A stretch of DNA of 64,000 nucleotides, from NCBI GenBank assembly GCA_025353585.1, contig JANXOM010000035.1:60412-124411 (forward strand), given 5' to 3'. A program made the translations under genes and the position numbers. Under the pieces are notes generated by a model, which made no database searches, had not been told where the DNA came from, and saw nothing but the letters and a program-made list of their open reading frames with translations. Of this stretch, positions 34,489 through 43,356 are shown piece by piece; the stretch's first letter is position 1, and each line of letters begins with the position of its first letter. This stretch comes from Deltaproteobacteria bacterium. Lineage in GTDB: Bacteria > Myxococcota_A > Polyangia > Haliangiales > Haliangiaceae.

Positions 34489-36090
34489 ATGGCCCGGCTC
34501 ACCGCGCTCGGCGCGCTCGTTGCGCTGGTTGCGCTCGGCGCCGCGTGCCACCCGGCCGCGCCGGCGCCGCCCGCCCCCGTGGCCCCGCCGCGCCTCGTGG
34601 TCCTGCTCGTGATCGACCAGTGGCCGGAGTGGGCGTTCGACCAGAAGCGGCCGCACCTGCACGGCGGCGGCTTCGACCGGCTGCTCGCCGAAGGCGAGTG
34701 GCACGTGGGCGAGCACCCGTCGGCCGCGACGATGACGGCGCCGGGCCACGCGCTCCTCGGCACGGGGGAGCCCGCCGCGTCGAGCGGGATCCTGGCGAAC
34801 GCGTGGTGGCATCGCGACGTCGGCCGCCTCCTCACCGCCACCGAGGGCCGCGACGGCGAGACGACGGACACGTGGCTCCGCGCGCCCGGCCTCGGCGAAT
34901 CCATCGCCGCTGCCCACACGGGCGCCCGGGCGGTCAGCGTCGCACTGAAGGAGCGCGCGTCGATCCTGATGCTCGGGCACGCCGGGTTGCGGCTCTGGTA
35001 CGACGGCACGCACGGCGCGTGGCGCGCGTACGGCGCCGAGCCGCCGCCGTGGGTGCGCGCGCGCGAGGCCGCCGCGCCGCTGGCCGCGCGGATCCACGCG
35101 GCGTGGACGCCGACCGATCCGGCCGAGCTCGCGCGGCTGTCCGGTGGACCGGATATCGCGCCGGGCGAGATCGGCGAGAAGGGGTTCGGCATCACCTTCC
35201 CGCACGCACCCGACACGACACCGAGCGCGTCCGATGCGGTGTTCGCGACGCCGCTCGGCAATGACCTGGTGCTCGAGCTGGCGACGGCCGCGCTCGCCGG
35301 GGAGCACCTCGGCGCTGACGCGGTGCCCGACTACCTCGCGCTCAGCCTCTCCGCGCACGACTACGTCGGCCACGGCTGGGGGCAGGAGTCGTGGGAGATG
35401 TGGGACATGGAGCGGCGGCTCGACCGCGCGCTGGCGACGTTCATGGCCGCGCTGGACGCCCAGGTGGGCGCCGGCAAGTGGGCGATGATCGTGACGAGCG
35501 ACCACGGCGTGAGCCCGATGCCGGAGCGGATGCCGCACGGCGGGCGGCTGACGTACGGGCAGATCGCGGCGGCGGCGAATCGCGCGGCGGTCGCGGAGCT
35601 CGGCCCGGGCGAGTGGGTCGCCGACGCGCGCTATCCGTCGGTGTACCTGTCCGCGGCCGCGCTCGCGCAGCCCGCGCACGACCGCGACATGGCGCTCGAG
35701 AAGATCGTGTTCGCGCTGCGCTCGTTCCCGGGCATCGCGCGCGTCGAGCGCACGGCGGACGTAGCCGGCCACTGCGAGACGCGCACGGGCGAGGACCTCG
35801 CGCTGTGCCTCGCCCTCGATCCCGAGCGCAGCGGCGAGGTGACATACCTGCCGGCCGCGGGCTGGGTCACCGTGCTCGACGACGAGCCGGAGGCGACCGC
35901 GCATGGCTCGCTCAACGCGTACGACCGCGAGGTCCCGTTGATCATGCTGTCGCCGGGGCGCACGGCGCACGCGCCGCTCGCCGCGCACGACGCGACGACC
36001 GTGCAGATGGTGCGCATCGCCACCGTGCTGGCGCGCTGGCTCGGCGTCACGCCGCCGACGAACCTGCCGCGCGCCTCGCCGCCGAGGTGA
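34489..36090 (+). CDS. Alkaline-phosphatase-superfamily lipoprotein (PafA/NPP-like)
   Basis: 533 residues. Signal with lipobox G-A-A-C (Cys about 20). Metal/catalytic landmarks of type I phosphodiesterase/PafA enzymes: L-V-I-D-Q-W-P-E near residue 43, nucleophile Thr in A-T-M-T-A-P-G-H-A (about 84), S-A-H-D-Y-V-G-H-G-W (about 290) and T-S-D-H-G-V-S-P-M-P (about 338). It should cleave phosphate mono- or diesters at the cell surface. Length is typical of PafA. Preceded by the repeat D array, so it has its own promoter somewhere in 34438-34488 or within the array. Confidence 0.88.
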   Translation: MARLTALGALVALVALGAACHPAAPAPPAPVAPPRLVVLLVIDQWPEWAFDQKRPHLHGGGFDRLLAEGEWHVGEHPSAATMTAPGHALLGTGEPAASSGILANAWWHRDVGRLLTATEGRDGETTDTWLRAPGLGESIAAAHTGARAVSVALKERASILMLGHAGLRLWYDGTHGAWRAYGAEPPPWVRAREAAAPLAARIHAAWTPTDPAELARLSGGPDIAPGEIGEKGFGITFPHAPDTTPSASDAVFATPLGNDLVLELATAALAGEHLGADAVPDYLALSLSAHDYVGHGWGQESWEMWDMERRLDRALATFMAALDAQVGAGKWAMIVTSDHGVSPMPERMPHGGRLTYGQIAAAANRAAVAELGPGEWVADARYPSVYLSAAALAQPAHDRDMALEKIVFALRSFPGIARVERTADVAGHCETRTGEDLALCLALDPERSGEVTYLPAAGWVTVLDDEPEATAHGSLNAYDREVPLIMLSPGRTAHAPLAAHDATTVQMVRIATVLARWLGVTPPTNLPRASPPR

Positions 36091-36209
36091 CGGGGAGACG
36101 GCGCGGAGCCCCAGCGCCGATCGACGAGGGGCGCGGTGCACGCGACGAGAACGGAGATCGCGCCGCTCGGGCCGGCCGCTTCTGGCCGGGCGGCGCGTTA
36201 CGCTAGGCC

Positions 36210-36968
36210 ATGGGTGAGCCTCGGGGCGCGCGTCGCTGGGCAAGTCGGGCCGTCCTCGCCGCGGCCGTGGTCGCGTCGATCGCGACGAGCCGACCCCGCT
36301 GGCACCTCGAGGCGACGATGCCGGCGCGCGCCGTGATGGCGACGCCGTCGAACAGCGCCGAGGCGATCGTGTTCTCGATCGAGGCGAGCCAGCAGCCCGA
36401 GTACATCACGTGCGCGATGCCCGGGACCTCGCTCAGGCTGACGCCCGTCGCCGGAACACCCCAGCGCAGCATGGACGGACCGGTGCCGCCGATCGGGACC
36501 GTGCACCAGCAGTACGTCTGTCCGCCCGGCGGCACGCTGTCGCCGCCGCAGCTGTGGGGCACCGGCCATAGCCGCGGGTGCAGCTCGCCGGAGCCGCCAG
36601 ACGACGCGTTCTTTCGCGTGACGAAGATCGGGGTCGAGAAGGTCTGGTCGCGCACCATCGACGCGACGCTCCCGCTCCACGTCGCCCCCGACATCACGAA
36701 CTACCAGCAACTCGCGGTCGTGGTGCGCGGCCCCGGTCAAGCCGTGGTCACCGTCCACGTCGAGAGCGCGGCCGGCGCCGCTCCGGCGACCGTGTCGGTC
36801 AGCGCGGGCGGGGCCGACTCGTGGCAGGTCTCCGCGACGACGGTGGAGGCGCAGGCGGCGCCGCTCCTGGCCCACCTCCACGCGATGCTCTACGGCCCGT
36901 GCCCGAGCGCCGGGCCGTGCGAGCCGCCGGCGAACGCGGCGGCGCCTGCGATCGAGGAGCGGCCGTGA
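36210..36968 (+). CDS. Hypothetical secreted protein
   Basis: 252 residues. An Ala/Val-rich signal segment (about 12-26) precedes a mature part with four Cys in its middle (including Y-V-C-P-P-G-G and S-R-G-C-S-S-P-E) and beta-rich sequence with V-T-V-H-V-E-S-A. The C-terminus holds C-P-S-A-G-P-C. No family recognised. Its stop overlaps the start of the next gene (GTGA), so they form a pair. Confidence 0.65.
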   Translation: MGEPRGARRWASRAVLAAAVVASIATSRPRWHLEATMPARAVMATPSNSAEAIVFSIEASQQPEYITCAMPGTSLRLTPVAGTPQRSMDGPVPPIGTVHQQYVCPPGGTLSPPQLWGTGHSRGCSSPEPPDDAFFRVTKIGVEKVWSRTIDATLPLHVAPDITNYQQLAVVVRGPGQAVVTVHVESAAGAAPATVSVSAGGADSWQVSATTVEAQAAPLLAHLHAMLYGPCPSAGPCEPPANAAAPAIEERP

Positions 36969-37882
36969 CCGCACCGCGCCCGCGCGACTTGCTGCTGCAC
37001 CCGGTCGTGCTCGTCGCGATCGCGCTGCTGGTCGTCAACGACCACGTGCTGAAGAGCGCCGCGCGGAGCTGGTGGACCGGCAAGCTGTCGGACCTCGCCG
37101 GCCTCGTGTTCTTTCCTCTCGTGCTCGCCGCCTGCGTCGACGGGATCCACCGCGCGCGGCATCCGCGGCGCCTGGTGACCAGCGCGGCGGCGCTCACGGC
37201 CGTGATCTTCACGTTGGTCAAGACGCTGCCGGCGGCGACGGACGCGTTCCGCTGGGCCGTCGGCGCCCTGCAATGGCCGCTGCAGGCCCTCGCCTCCGGG
37301 AGCTGCCACCACGCGCTCGCGCCCGTCTCCGCCGTCACCGACCCCACCGACCTGCTGGCGCTCCCCGCGTGCGCCACCGCCCTCCTCCTCGGTCCTCCTC
37401 GGGGACGCTGTCAATTCTGTCAACTCTGGCAAATCCACGTTCCGGAGCAATCCCGGCCACCTACCCGGGGACGCTGTCAATTCTGTCAACTCTGGCTCGA
37501 CCGCCGCCGGCGTCGCCCTCGGCGCCGCAGCGCGAGCGCAGCCAGCGCGATGACGCCGGTCGCGCGGCCGCCGCCACCGCCATCGCAGCACCCGCCGCCG
37601 CTCGCGACAGGCTCGACGCCGCAGCTCGCCGGCGGCACCCCCGGCTCCGCGGGCGTGCCGGGGCCGAGCGCGCGCACCGTGCCGTCGAAGCTCGCGACGA
37701 CCAGCGTGTCGCCGCTGATCGCGAGGCCCGCGAGGACGGGCGCGCCGAGCGGCATGCGGAACAGCTCCGCGCCCGTCGCGAGCGCGAGCGCGACGAGCGT
37801 GCCATCCGTGCCCGCGAGCCAGACGACGTCCTGCGCGATCACCGGCGACGCGGCGAACCCCGTCGCCCCCGCGCCACGATAG
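36965..37882 (+). CDS. Membrane protein with repeat-altered C-terminus
   Basis: 305 residues as read. Residues 1-145 look like the native protein: four hydrophobic segments starting with L-L-L-H-P-V-V-L-V-A-I-A-L-L and the motif W-T-G-K-L-S-D-L-A-G-L-V-F-F-P. From residue 146 the frame enters repeat B (R-G-R-C-Q-F-C-Q-L-W, twice) and then runs antisense through 397 bp of the neighbouring gene before stopping. The native stop was probably lost on repeat insertion. Family unknown; coupled to the upstream secreted-protein gene. Confidence 0.6.
   Translation: MTAPRPRDLLLHPVVLVAIALLVVNDHVLKSAARSWWTGKLSDLAGLVFFPLVLAACVDGIHRARHPRRLVTSAAALTAVIFTLVKTLPAATDAFRWAVGALQWPLQALASGSCHHALAPVSAVTDPTDLLALPACATALLLGPPRGRCQFCQLWQIHVPEQSRPPTRGRCQFCQLWLDRRRRRPRRRSASAASAMTPVARPPPPPSQHPPPLATGSTPQLAGGTPGSAGVPGPSARTVPSKLATTSVSPLIARPARTGAPSGMRNSSAPVASASATSVPSVPASQTTSCAITGDAANPVAPAPR
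37401..37495 (+). repeat. Repeat family B
   Basis: Two identical 29-bp direct copies beginning GGGGACGCTGTCAATTCTGT at 37401 and 37467, separated by 37 nt that hold a small CCGGA/TCCCGG-type hairpin. The layout (two direct end motifs, about 40-nt spacer) is the same as family A. It spans the 3' ends of the two convergent genes. Confidence 0.88.
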
Positions 37883-40062
37883 TGCGTCACGCGCAGGGGG
37901 CCGGGCCCCTCCCCCGGGTGGCGCCAGAGGACCGCGCCCGACGCGGCGTCGATCGCGACCGCGTCGTCGTACAGGGTCGGCACGACGAGGATCCCGCGCG
38001 CATACGCGGGTGTGCCGAGGATCGCGGCGCCCCAGTCAAACCCGCGCGGATCGAGCGAGGTGCGCCAGCGGACGCGGCCCGTATCGACATCGAGCGCGGC
38101 GACCTCGTCGGCGCTCGTGGCGATGTAGACCGTGTCGTCGACGATGAGCGGCGCGGCGGCGATGCCGATCGCGAGCGTGTCGACCGTGCCGCCTGGCGCG
38201 GTGGCCTGGGCGCTGCTCTCGTCGACGCGCCACGCGATGCGCCCGCTCGAGCGCTCGACGGCGACGAGCCCACTCTGCTCGCGTGCGAACGTGCCGATGA
38301 CCAGCCCGCGCCCGACGGCGACCGGCGCGAGGACCGCGAAGTCGACCCACGCCGGCGCGGCGGGGATCGGATCCATCGCCCATTGCTCGGCGCCGCTGCG
38401 CGCGTCGACCGCGACGAGCCGGCGCTGCCCGCCGACGAACACGTCGTCCCCCTCCGCCGTCGGCCCCGCGAAGGTCGCGCTCGCCGGAGGCCCGGTCTCG
38501 CCCGCGATGTCGATCTGCCACCGCGGGGCGCCCGTCGCGGCGTCGAGGCCGAGCAGCGTGCCGTCGATCGGCGCCACGACGAGCGTCGACCCGGCGCGCG
38601 CGACGGCGCCGCGGAGGGGCACCGCCGTCGGAACGCGCCAGCGGATCGCCCCTGTCGCGAGGTCGAGCGCGACGACGCCGCCTGCGTCGCCATCCGCGAG
38701 ATCCGTCGTGACCACGTACACGAGGCCGCCCGCGATGACAGGCGCGGCGGTGAGCACGTGCCCGCCGACGCTCGTCGCCCACCGCGGGACGCGCGGGATG
38801 GTCGGGGCGGGCGGCGGCGTGGCCTGCGTGCACACGGCGAGGGTCCGCTGGACGCGGGCCGTCTCGCCGTCCGCCGCGCGGACGTCCACCTCGAGCGCGT
38901 GCGCGCCGGCGGCGAGCGGCGGCAGCGCGCCGCGGGCCGTCCAGCCCCCCGCGTTGCGCAGCGCGATCGGCGTGCCGCAGTCCACGCGCGCCGTCACGTC
39001 GCCGCCGCTCGCGGCGACGAGGAGCTCGCTTGCGACGCCGGGCGCGACACACTGTCCGGCCCCCGGACTCGTGACGTCGACGTACGGCGCATCGAGCGTG
39101 ACGTGGTGCTCGGACCGGAGCGCGCGCGCCAGGCCGAGCTCGACGATCCGATAGCCCGCCGGCGTCCCGTCGATGCCCCCCATGAGCAGCGGCTCCGTCG
39201 AGAGCTCGCGCACGCCGTCGTGATCCACGGCGCGGTTGCCGTGCAGGTGACCGGTCAGCACGGCCGTCACGCCGAGCTCGCGCAGCGCCGCGGCCACGGC
39301 GGGCGAGGGCGGGGCGTGCGTGAGCGCCACGACCGTCAGCGCGTCGCGGTCCACGCGCGCGAGATCGGCGCGAACGAACGCGACGACCTCCGGATCGGTG
39401 AGCGCCATGTTCCACGCGACGAAGTGCACGCCGCCGAGGTCGAAGCTGTAGTTGTCCGGCCCGTAGCGCCGCGTCCACGCGTCGCCGCCGTCGTACCAGT
39501 CGTGGTTACCGGGCACGCGCACGACCGGCACGCCGAGGCCCTCGAGCTCCGCGTCGACCAGCTCGGCCTGCTCGGCGCGGCCGCCCTGCGTGACGTCGCC
39601 GACGAGCACGAGCAGGCTCGGCGGGGGCGTGCCGCTGACGGCCGCGCGCGCGGCGGCGCCGAGATCGAGCGCGAACGGCTGCGTGGCGGCCAGGTGCGTG
39701 TCGCTCGCCACGGCGACGCGCAGCGGGCGCGGCACCGGCTCGGCGAGAGGCCGGAGCGCGATCTCGGCGCGGCCGGTCACGAGCCACGACGACCACGCGG
39801 GTCCGGGGGCATACCCATCGGGCACGCGCGCCCAGATCACGCCGTGCCCGCGGGTCGGCTCCTCGAGCCACGCCACGCCGCGCTCGTCCGTCACGGCGAA
39901 GGCCGTCGTGCCCACCGCCACGACCACGCCCGGCACCGGCGGCTCGCCCGAGCCGTGCTTTCCGTCGCCATCGCGGTCGGCGTAGACGAGCACGTGCACG
40001 GGATCCGCCGCCGCGGTCGGAGCCGCGACGGCGAGCCCCAGGCAGACGAGCAGACACCGCAC
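37486..40062 (-). CDS. Secreted metallophosphoesterase with beta-propeller and MYXO-CTERM-like tail
   Basis: 858 residues from a GTG. Signal peptide (about 1-19), then a small beta-sandwich (D-R-D-G-D-G-K-H, about 25-105). A calcineurin-like phosphoesterase follows with S-D-T-H-L, V-G-D-V-T, P-G-N-H-D, T-H-A-P and G-H-L-H-G-N (about 118-270). Residues about 425-795 form a PQQ-type/BamB-like propeller with repeated V-(V/A)-A-L-D-x-x-T-G. The C-terminus is G-G-G-C-C-D-G-G, a hydrophobic helix and an Arg-rich end, like MYXO-CTERM sorting tails. Probably a surface-anchored phosphodiesterase; substrate unknown. The end runs into repeat B. Confidence 0.85.
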   Translation of the reverse strand: MRCLLVCLGLAVAAPTAAADPVHVLVYADRDGDGKHGSGEPPVPGVVVAVGTTAFAVTDERGVAWLEEPTRGHGVIWARVPDGYAPGPAWSSWLVTGRAEIALRPLAEPVPRPLRVAVASDTHLAATQPFALDLGAAARAAVSGTPPPSLLVLVGDVTQGGRAEQAELVDAELEGLGVPVVRVPGNHDWYDGGDAWTRRYGPDNYSFDLGGVHFVAWNMALTDPEVVAFVRADLARVDRDALTVVALTHAPPSPAVAAALRELGVTAVLTGHLHGNRAVDHDGVRELSTEPLLMGGIDGTPAGYRIVELGLARALRSEHHVTLDAPYVDVTSPGAGQCVAPGVASELLVAASGGDVTARVDCGTPIALRNAGGWTARGALPPLAAGAHALEVDVRAADGETARVQRTLAVCTQATPPPAPTIPRVPRWATSVGGHVLTAAPVIAGGLVYVVTTDLADGDAGGVVALDLATGAIRWRVPTAVPLRGAVARAGSTLVVAPIDGTLLGLDAATGAPRWQIDIAGETGPPASATFAGPTAEGDDVFVGGQRRLVAVDARSGAEQWAMDPIPAAPAWVDFAVLAPVAVGRGLVIGTFAREQSGLVAVERSSGRIAWRVDESSAQATAPGGTVDTLAIGIAAAPLIVDDTVYIATSADEVAALDVDTGRVRWRTSLDPRGFDWGAAILGTPAYARGILVVPTLYDDAVAIDAASGAVLWRHPGEGPGPLRVTHYRGAGATGFAASPVIAQDVVWLAGTDGTLVALALATGAELFRMPLGAPVLAGLAISGDTLVVASFDGTVRALGPGTPAEPGVPPASCGVEPVASGGGCCDGGGGGRATGVIALAALALRRRGRRRRRSSQS

Positions 40063-40116
40063 GGCGCGACTATAGCCGCTGCGTTCGCGGAGACTCGGCG
40101 GCGCCCGCCGGTCGAT

Positions 40117-41220
40117 CTATTCGAGCAGCTTGCGGCGCAGCCATTCGCAGACGCCCTGCTCGAGGAGGCGCCACCCCCAGTAGCCGAGGACTCCGCCCGA
40201 GATGATGACGGCGACAAACCAACCACCGCCCTGCATCCCGTTCCACGTCGGCCATTGACGGGGGAGCATCTGCGGGAGCACGTGGAACAGATACAGGGAA
40301 AACGAGATGTCCCCGAGGAAGATCATCCAGCGCGGCGGGCGGCGTGCGCGAACACGGTCGAGCATCGCGAGCGACCACACGAGGAACATCGCGGGCAACC
40401 CCCAGCGCAGCGGTCCATGCCCCTCCCGAACCTCCGTCCCTTGCTGCCACAACACGAGCGCTGCCGCGAGGACGACGAGCGTCGTCAGGACTCGTCGGTC
40501 GCGCAGCCACATCGATGGTGGACTCTGGTACAGCGCCCCGATCGCGACGCCCGTGACGAATTCCCACAGAATCGGATTGGTAGCGACGCAGAGGTAGTTG
40601 TTGAAGCCGTAGCCTTTTCCAGCCTCGTATTCGACGTGGCTGGTGAGGGCGACCGGTATCACGACAAGAAACGTCATGAACAACGCCCCCAGCGCCCACC
40701 ATCGCCACCGTCCCGCGAGCAGAGATGCGGCGAAGAGCACGTAGAACCACACCTCGTAGATGAGCGTCCACGCCGGGTGCAGAATTGGATAACCGTAATA
40801 AGGAGCTTCTCCGGTCGGCTCGAGCGGAAGGAACGCGAGTGTCCGAGTCAACGTGGTCGCCGTCGGATTGAAGACCGGCGCTGGAAGTCCGCGCGTGATC
40901 GCGTACATTAGGGCGGTGGCGACGGCGTAAACAGGCCACAGCCGGATGATCCGCTTGGCGATGAACACGCCGGCGGCCTTCGGTGTGGCGACGAGGCGCC
41001 ACGTCGTGTGGGCCATGATGAAGCCGCTGATCACGAAGAACAGATCAACGCCGGCCGGGGCGTTATGAAAGACGCGTTCTCCAATATCGAGAAAACGTGG
41101 TCCGTTGATGAACAGCTGAGCGTGTGTGAGAACGACAGCCGACGCGGCGATGCCGCGGAGCGCCTGGATAAAGACCACGCGGCGGTCGCGCTCCTCACCC
41201 GGGCTAGCGTCGCTGGCCAT
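40117..41220 (-). CDS. Acyltransferase 3 family integral membrane protein
   Basis: 367 residues from ATG 41220. About ten membrane spans. Family landmarks: an early V-F-I-Q-A-L-R-G-I-A-A-S-A-V-V-L-T-H (catalytic His region), F-F-V-I-S-G-F-I-M, R-I-I-R-L-W-P-V-Y and the late L-G-D-I-S-F-S-L-Y-L-F-H. Such proteins O-acylate sugars of exopolysaccharide, LPS or glycosylated metabolites in the inner membrane. No glycan operon is adjacent, so the substrate is open. Base composition is somewhat lower in GC than the flanks. Confidence 0.88.
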   Translation of the reverse strand: MASDASPGEERDRRVVFIQALRGIAASAVVLTHAQLFINGPRFLDIGERVFHNAPAGVDLFFVISGFIMAHTTWRLVATPKAAGVFIAKRIIRLWPVYAVATALMYAITRGLPAPVFNPTATTLTRTLAFLPLEPTGEAPYYGYPILHPAWTLIYEVWFYVLFAASLLAGRWRWWALGALFMTFLVVIPVALTSHVEYEAGKGYGFNNYLCVATNPILWEFVTGVAIGALYQSPPSMWLRDRRVLTTLVVLAAALVLWQQGTEVREGHGPLRWGLPAMFLVWSLAMLDRVRARRPPRWMIFLGDISFSLYLFHVLPQMLPRQWPTWNGMQGGGWFVAVIISGGVLGYWGWRLLEQGVCEWLRRKLLE

Positions 41221-41366
41221 GCGGCGCGACGATACAGGAAGCAAACACGACATAGAGAACGCGCGACAGGTTCGATGGTCACGAGTGCAATGCGGTGAAA
41301 GGTGCGCGGTCGGGGCGGAAACGACTAAGCTCCCCGGGCTTGTTCGGCGCGTCTGTCGTCCGGGGT

Positions 41367-43304
41367 ATGGCCGCGCCCGCCGGGCGATGGCAACGGCTCG
41401 TCATGGCCGCGGCGTGCGCGCTGATCCTCGGGATGTACTGCACGAACGCGAGCGCGTACGACCCCGCGCATCCGCCTGGCGATGGTGCCTACCACCCGGT
41501 CCTCGCGCGCGGCGATGGTCACCTCTCGTACCTGATGGCGCGCTCGACCGCGCTCGATGGGGATTGGATCTTCGACAACGACCTCGCGCGATTCGGCGAC
41601 CCGTGGGGCGCGCCGCGCACCACGACCGGGCGCAAGTCGATCATTCACCCGATCGGCCCTGCGCTCGTCTGGACGCCGATGATCTGGATCGCGGAAGGCG
41701 GCGCCGTCGTTGCCAACGCGGTCGGCGCCGACATTCCGCTGCACGGGTACACGCCGTGGCACCAGCGCTTCGTCTTCCTGTCGAGCGCGCTCTTTGCGTG
41801 CGGCGCGGTGCTCCTCGGTCGACGCCTCGCGCGCAAGGTCGTCGGCGGCGCGTGGGCTCCCACGTACGCCGCGACCGCCGTCCTCGTCGGAACATCGCTC
41901 ACCTACTACGGGACCTACATGCCGAGCTACGCGCACGCGATGGACGCGTTCGCATGCGCTGCGTTTCTGGCCTACTGGGCAGAGACGTGCGGGCGCCGCG
42001 ACGTCCGGCGCTGGCTCGTCCTCGGCGCTCTACTCGGCGTGGCGACGCTCGTCCGCGTGCAGGAGCTCGCGATGGGTGTGGTGGTCGCGATCGAGGTGAT
42101 GACCGAGGTCGTGCGGGCGGTGCGCGCGCGGACGTGGGGAGACGCGGCGCGCTGGCTCGCCGGCGGTGCACTCGCGCTCGCGGCCGCGGTCGTCACGTTC
42201 ATTCCCCAGCTCCTCGAGTGGCACCTCGTCTTCGGCACCGTCACCGAGCTCCCGCAGGGCGCGAAGTACACGCGCCTCGACGCGCCGATGATCGTCGAGC
42301 TCCTGTACTCGATGCGCAACGGATGGTTCACGACCACACCCGTGGCGTACGCGGCGGTGGTCGGGCTCGGCGTCCTCGCGGCATCGCGGCGAACGCGCAC
42401 CATGGCGGCGGCCGGGCTGATCGCCGCCGTCGTCGTGCAGGTCTATCTGAACAGCACGATCCTCGACTGGTGGGGGAGCGCCGCGTACGGCCAGCGCCGG
42501 TTGTGCAACGTGAGCCTCCCGCTGGTCGTCGGGCTCGCGGCGCTGCTCGCGGCCTGTGGTCGCCTGGTCGCGCGCCGCGCGCGGTCGCGATGGCTCTCGC
42601 ATGGCATCGCCGTCGCGATCCTCGGACCGTTACTCGCCTGGAACTACCACGCCGTGCGAAAGCTCAAGGCTGGGAAAGCGGCGAGCGCCGAGCGGGTCCT
42701 TCCGTGCTGCAACTTCGCACCGGACGGCACGCACCCGTTCTTCGCGTCGATCTACGCGTCGATCGGCGATCCATTCGCGTTCCCCGCGAACGCGATCTTC
42801 GCGATCCGTCACGGGGTGCCGCTGCAGCGCTGGGACGCGGCCGTCGGGGACTACCCGCTCGTCCCTCCGCTCGACACGCTCCTCGACGACCGGATCTGGA
42901 AGCAACGTGGTCACGCGGGGCTCGCCGCGCCGTACGTCGTCGCGGGCTTCGGGCCGTCGCTGCCGGCGGTCCATCCGTTCCGCTGGACTACCGCCGCTAC
43001 CGCCACGCTGCTCGTTCCAAACCTCATGCCGTACGGGCAACGCGTCACGCTGTGGCTCGCGCCGGGCGGCGCCACGCACGCCACCGTCTCGTGGAACGGG
43101 GACATCGTGGCCGCCGTCGATCTTGGCCCGGGCTGGACGGCGGTCGGGTTCGACCTGCCCGACATCGCCCTGCACACGAACGAGCTCACCGTCGAGGCCC
43201 TCCCTGCGCTCGCGACGGGCATCCCGGCCGACTTCGGCGTGCCCGCGGAGCCGGTCGGCGTCGCCGTGGGCGGCCTCGACCTCGAGTTTCTGCCGCCGCG
43301 GTAG
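41367..43304 (+). CDS. Polytopic membrane protein, GT-C glycosyltransferase-like
   Basis: 645 residues from ATG 41367. About ten to twelve hydrophobic segments in the first 420 residues, with a large exterior loop after the first span carrying D-G-A-Y-H-P-V and acidic pairs, as in dolichyl-phosphate-mannose-type GT-C enzymes. The last about 200 residues are soluble and beta-rich. Function is a guess from topology. It is followed 52 bp later by the sulfatase-like gene on the same strand. Confidence 0.6.
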   Translation: MAAPAGRWQRLVMAAACALILGMYCTNASAYDPAHPPGDGAYHPVLARGDGHLSYLMARSTALDGDWIFDNDLARFGDPWGAPRTTTGRKSIIHPIGPALVWTPMIWIAEGGAVVANAVGADIPLHGYTPWHQRFVFLSSALFACGAVLLGRRLARKVVGGAWAPTYAATAVLVGTSLTYYGTYMPSYAHAMDAFACAAFLAYWAETCGRRDVRRWLVLGALLGVATLVRVQELAMGVVVAIEVMTEVVRAVRARTWGDAARWLAGGALALAAAVVTFIPQLLEWHLVFGTVTELPQGAKYTRLDAPMIVELLYSMRNGWFTTTPVAYAAVVGLGVLAASRRTRTMAAAGLIAAVVVQVYLNSTILDWWGSAAYGQRRLCNVSLPLVVGLAALLAACGRLVARRARSRWLSHGIAVAILGPLLAWNYHAVRKLKAGKAASAERVLPCCNFAPDGTHPFFASIYASIGDPFAFPANAIFAIRHGVPLQRWDAAVGDYPLVPPLDTLLDDRIWKQRGHAGLAAPYVVAGFGPSLPAVHPFRWTTAATATLLVPNLMPYGQRVTLWLAPGGATHATVSWNGDIVAAVDLGPGWTAVGFDLPDIALHTNELTVEALPALATGIPADFGVPAEPVGVAVGGLDLEFLPPR

Positions 43305-43356
43305 TCGGGTCCGCTCGGCGCGCACCGGCGGCAGGCGGGTTAGAATTTACGCGCAC

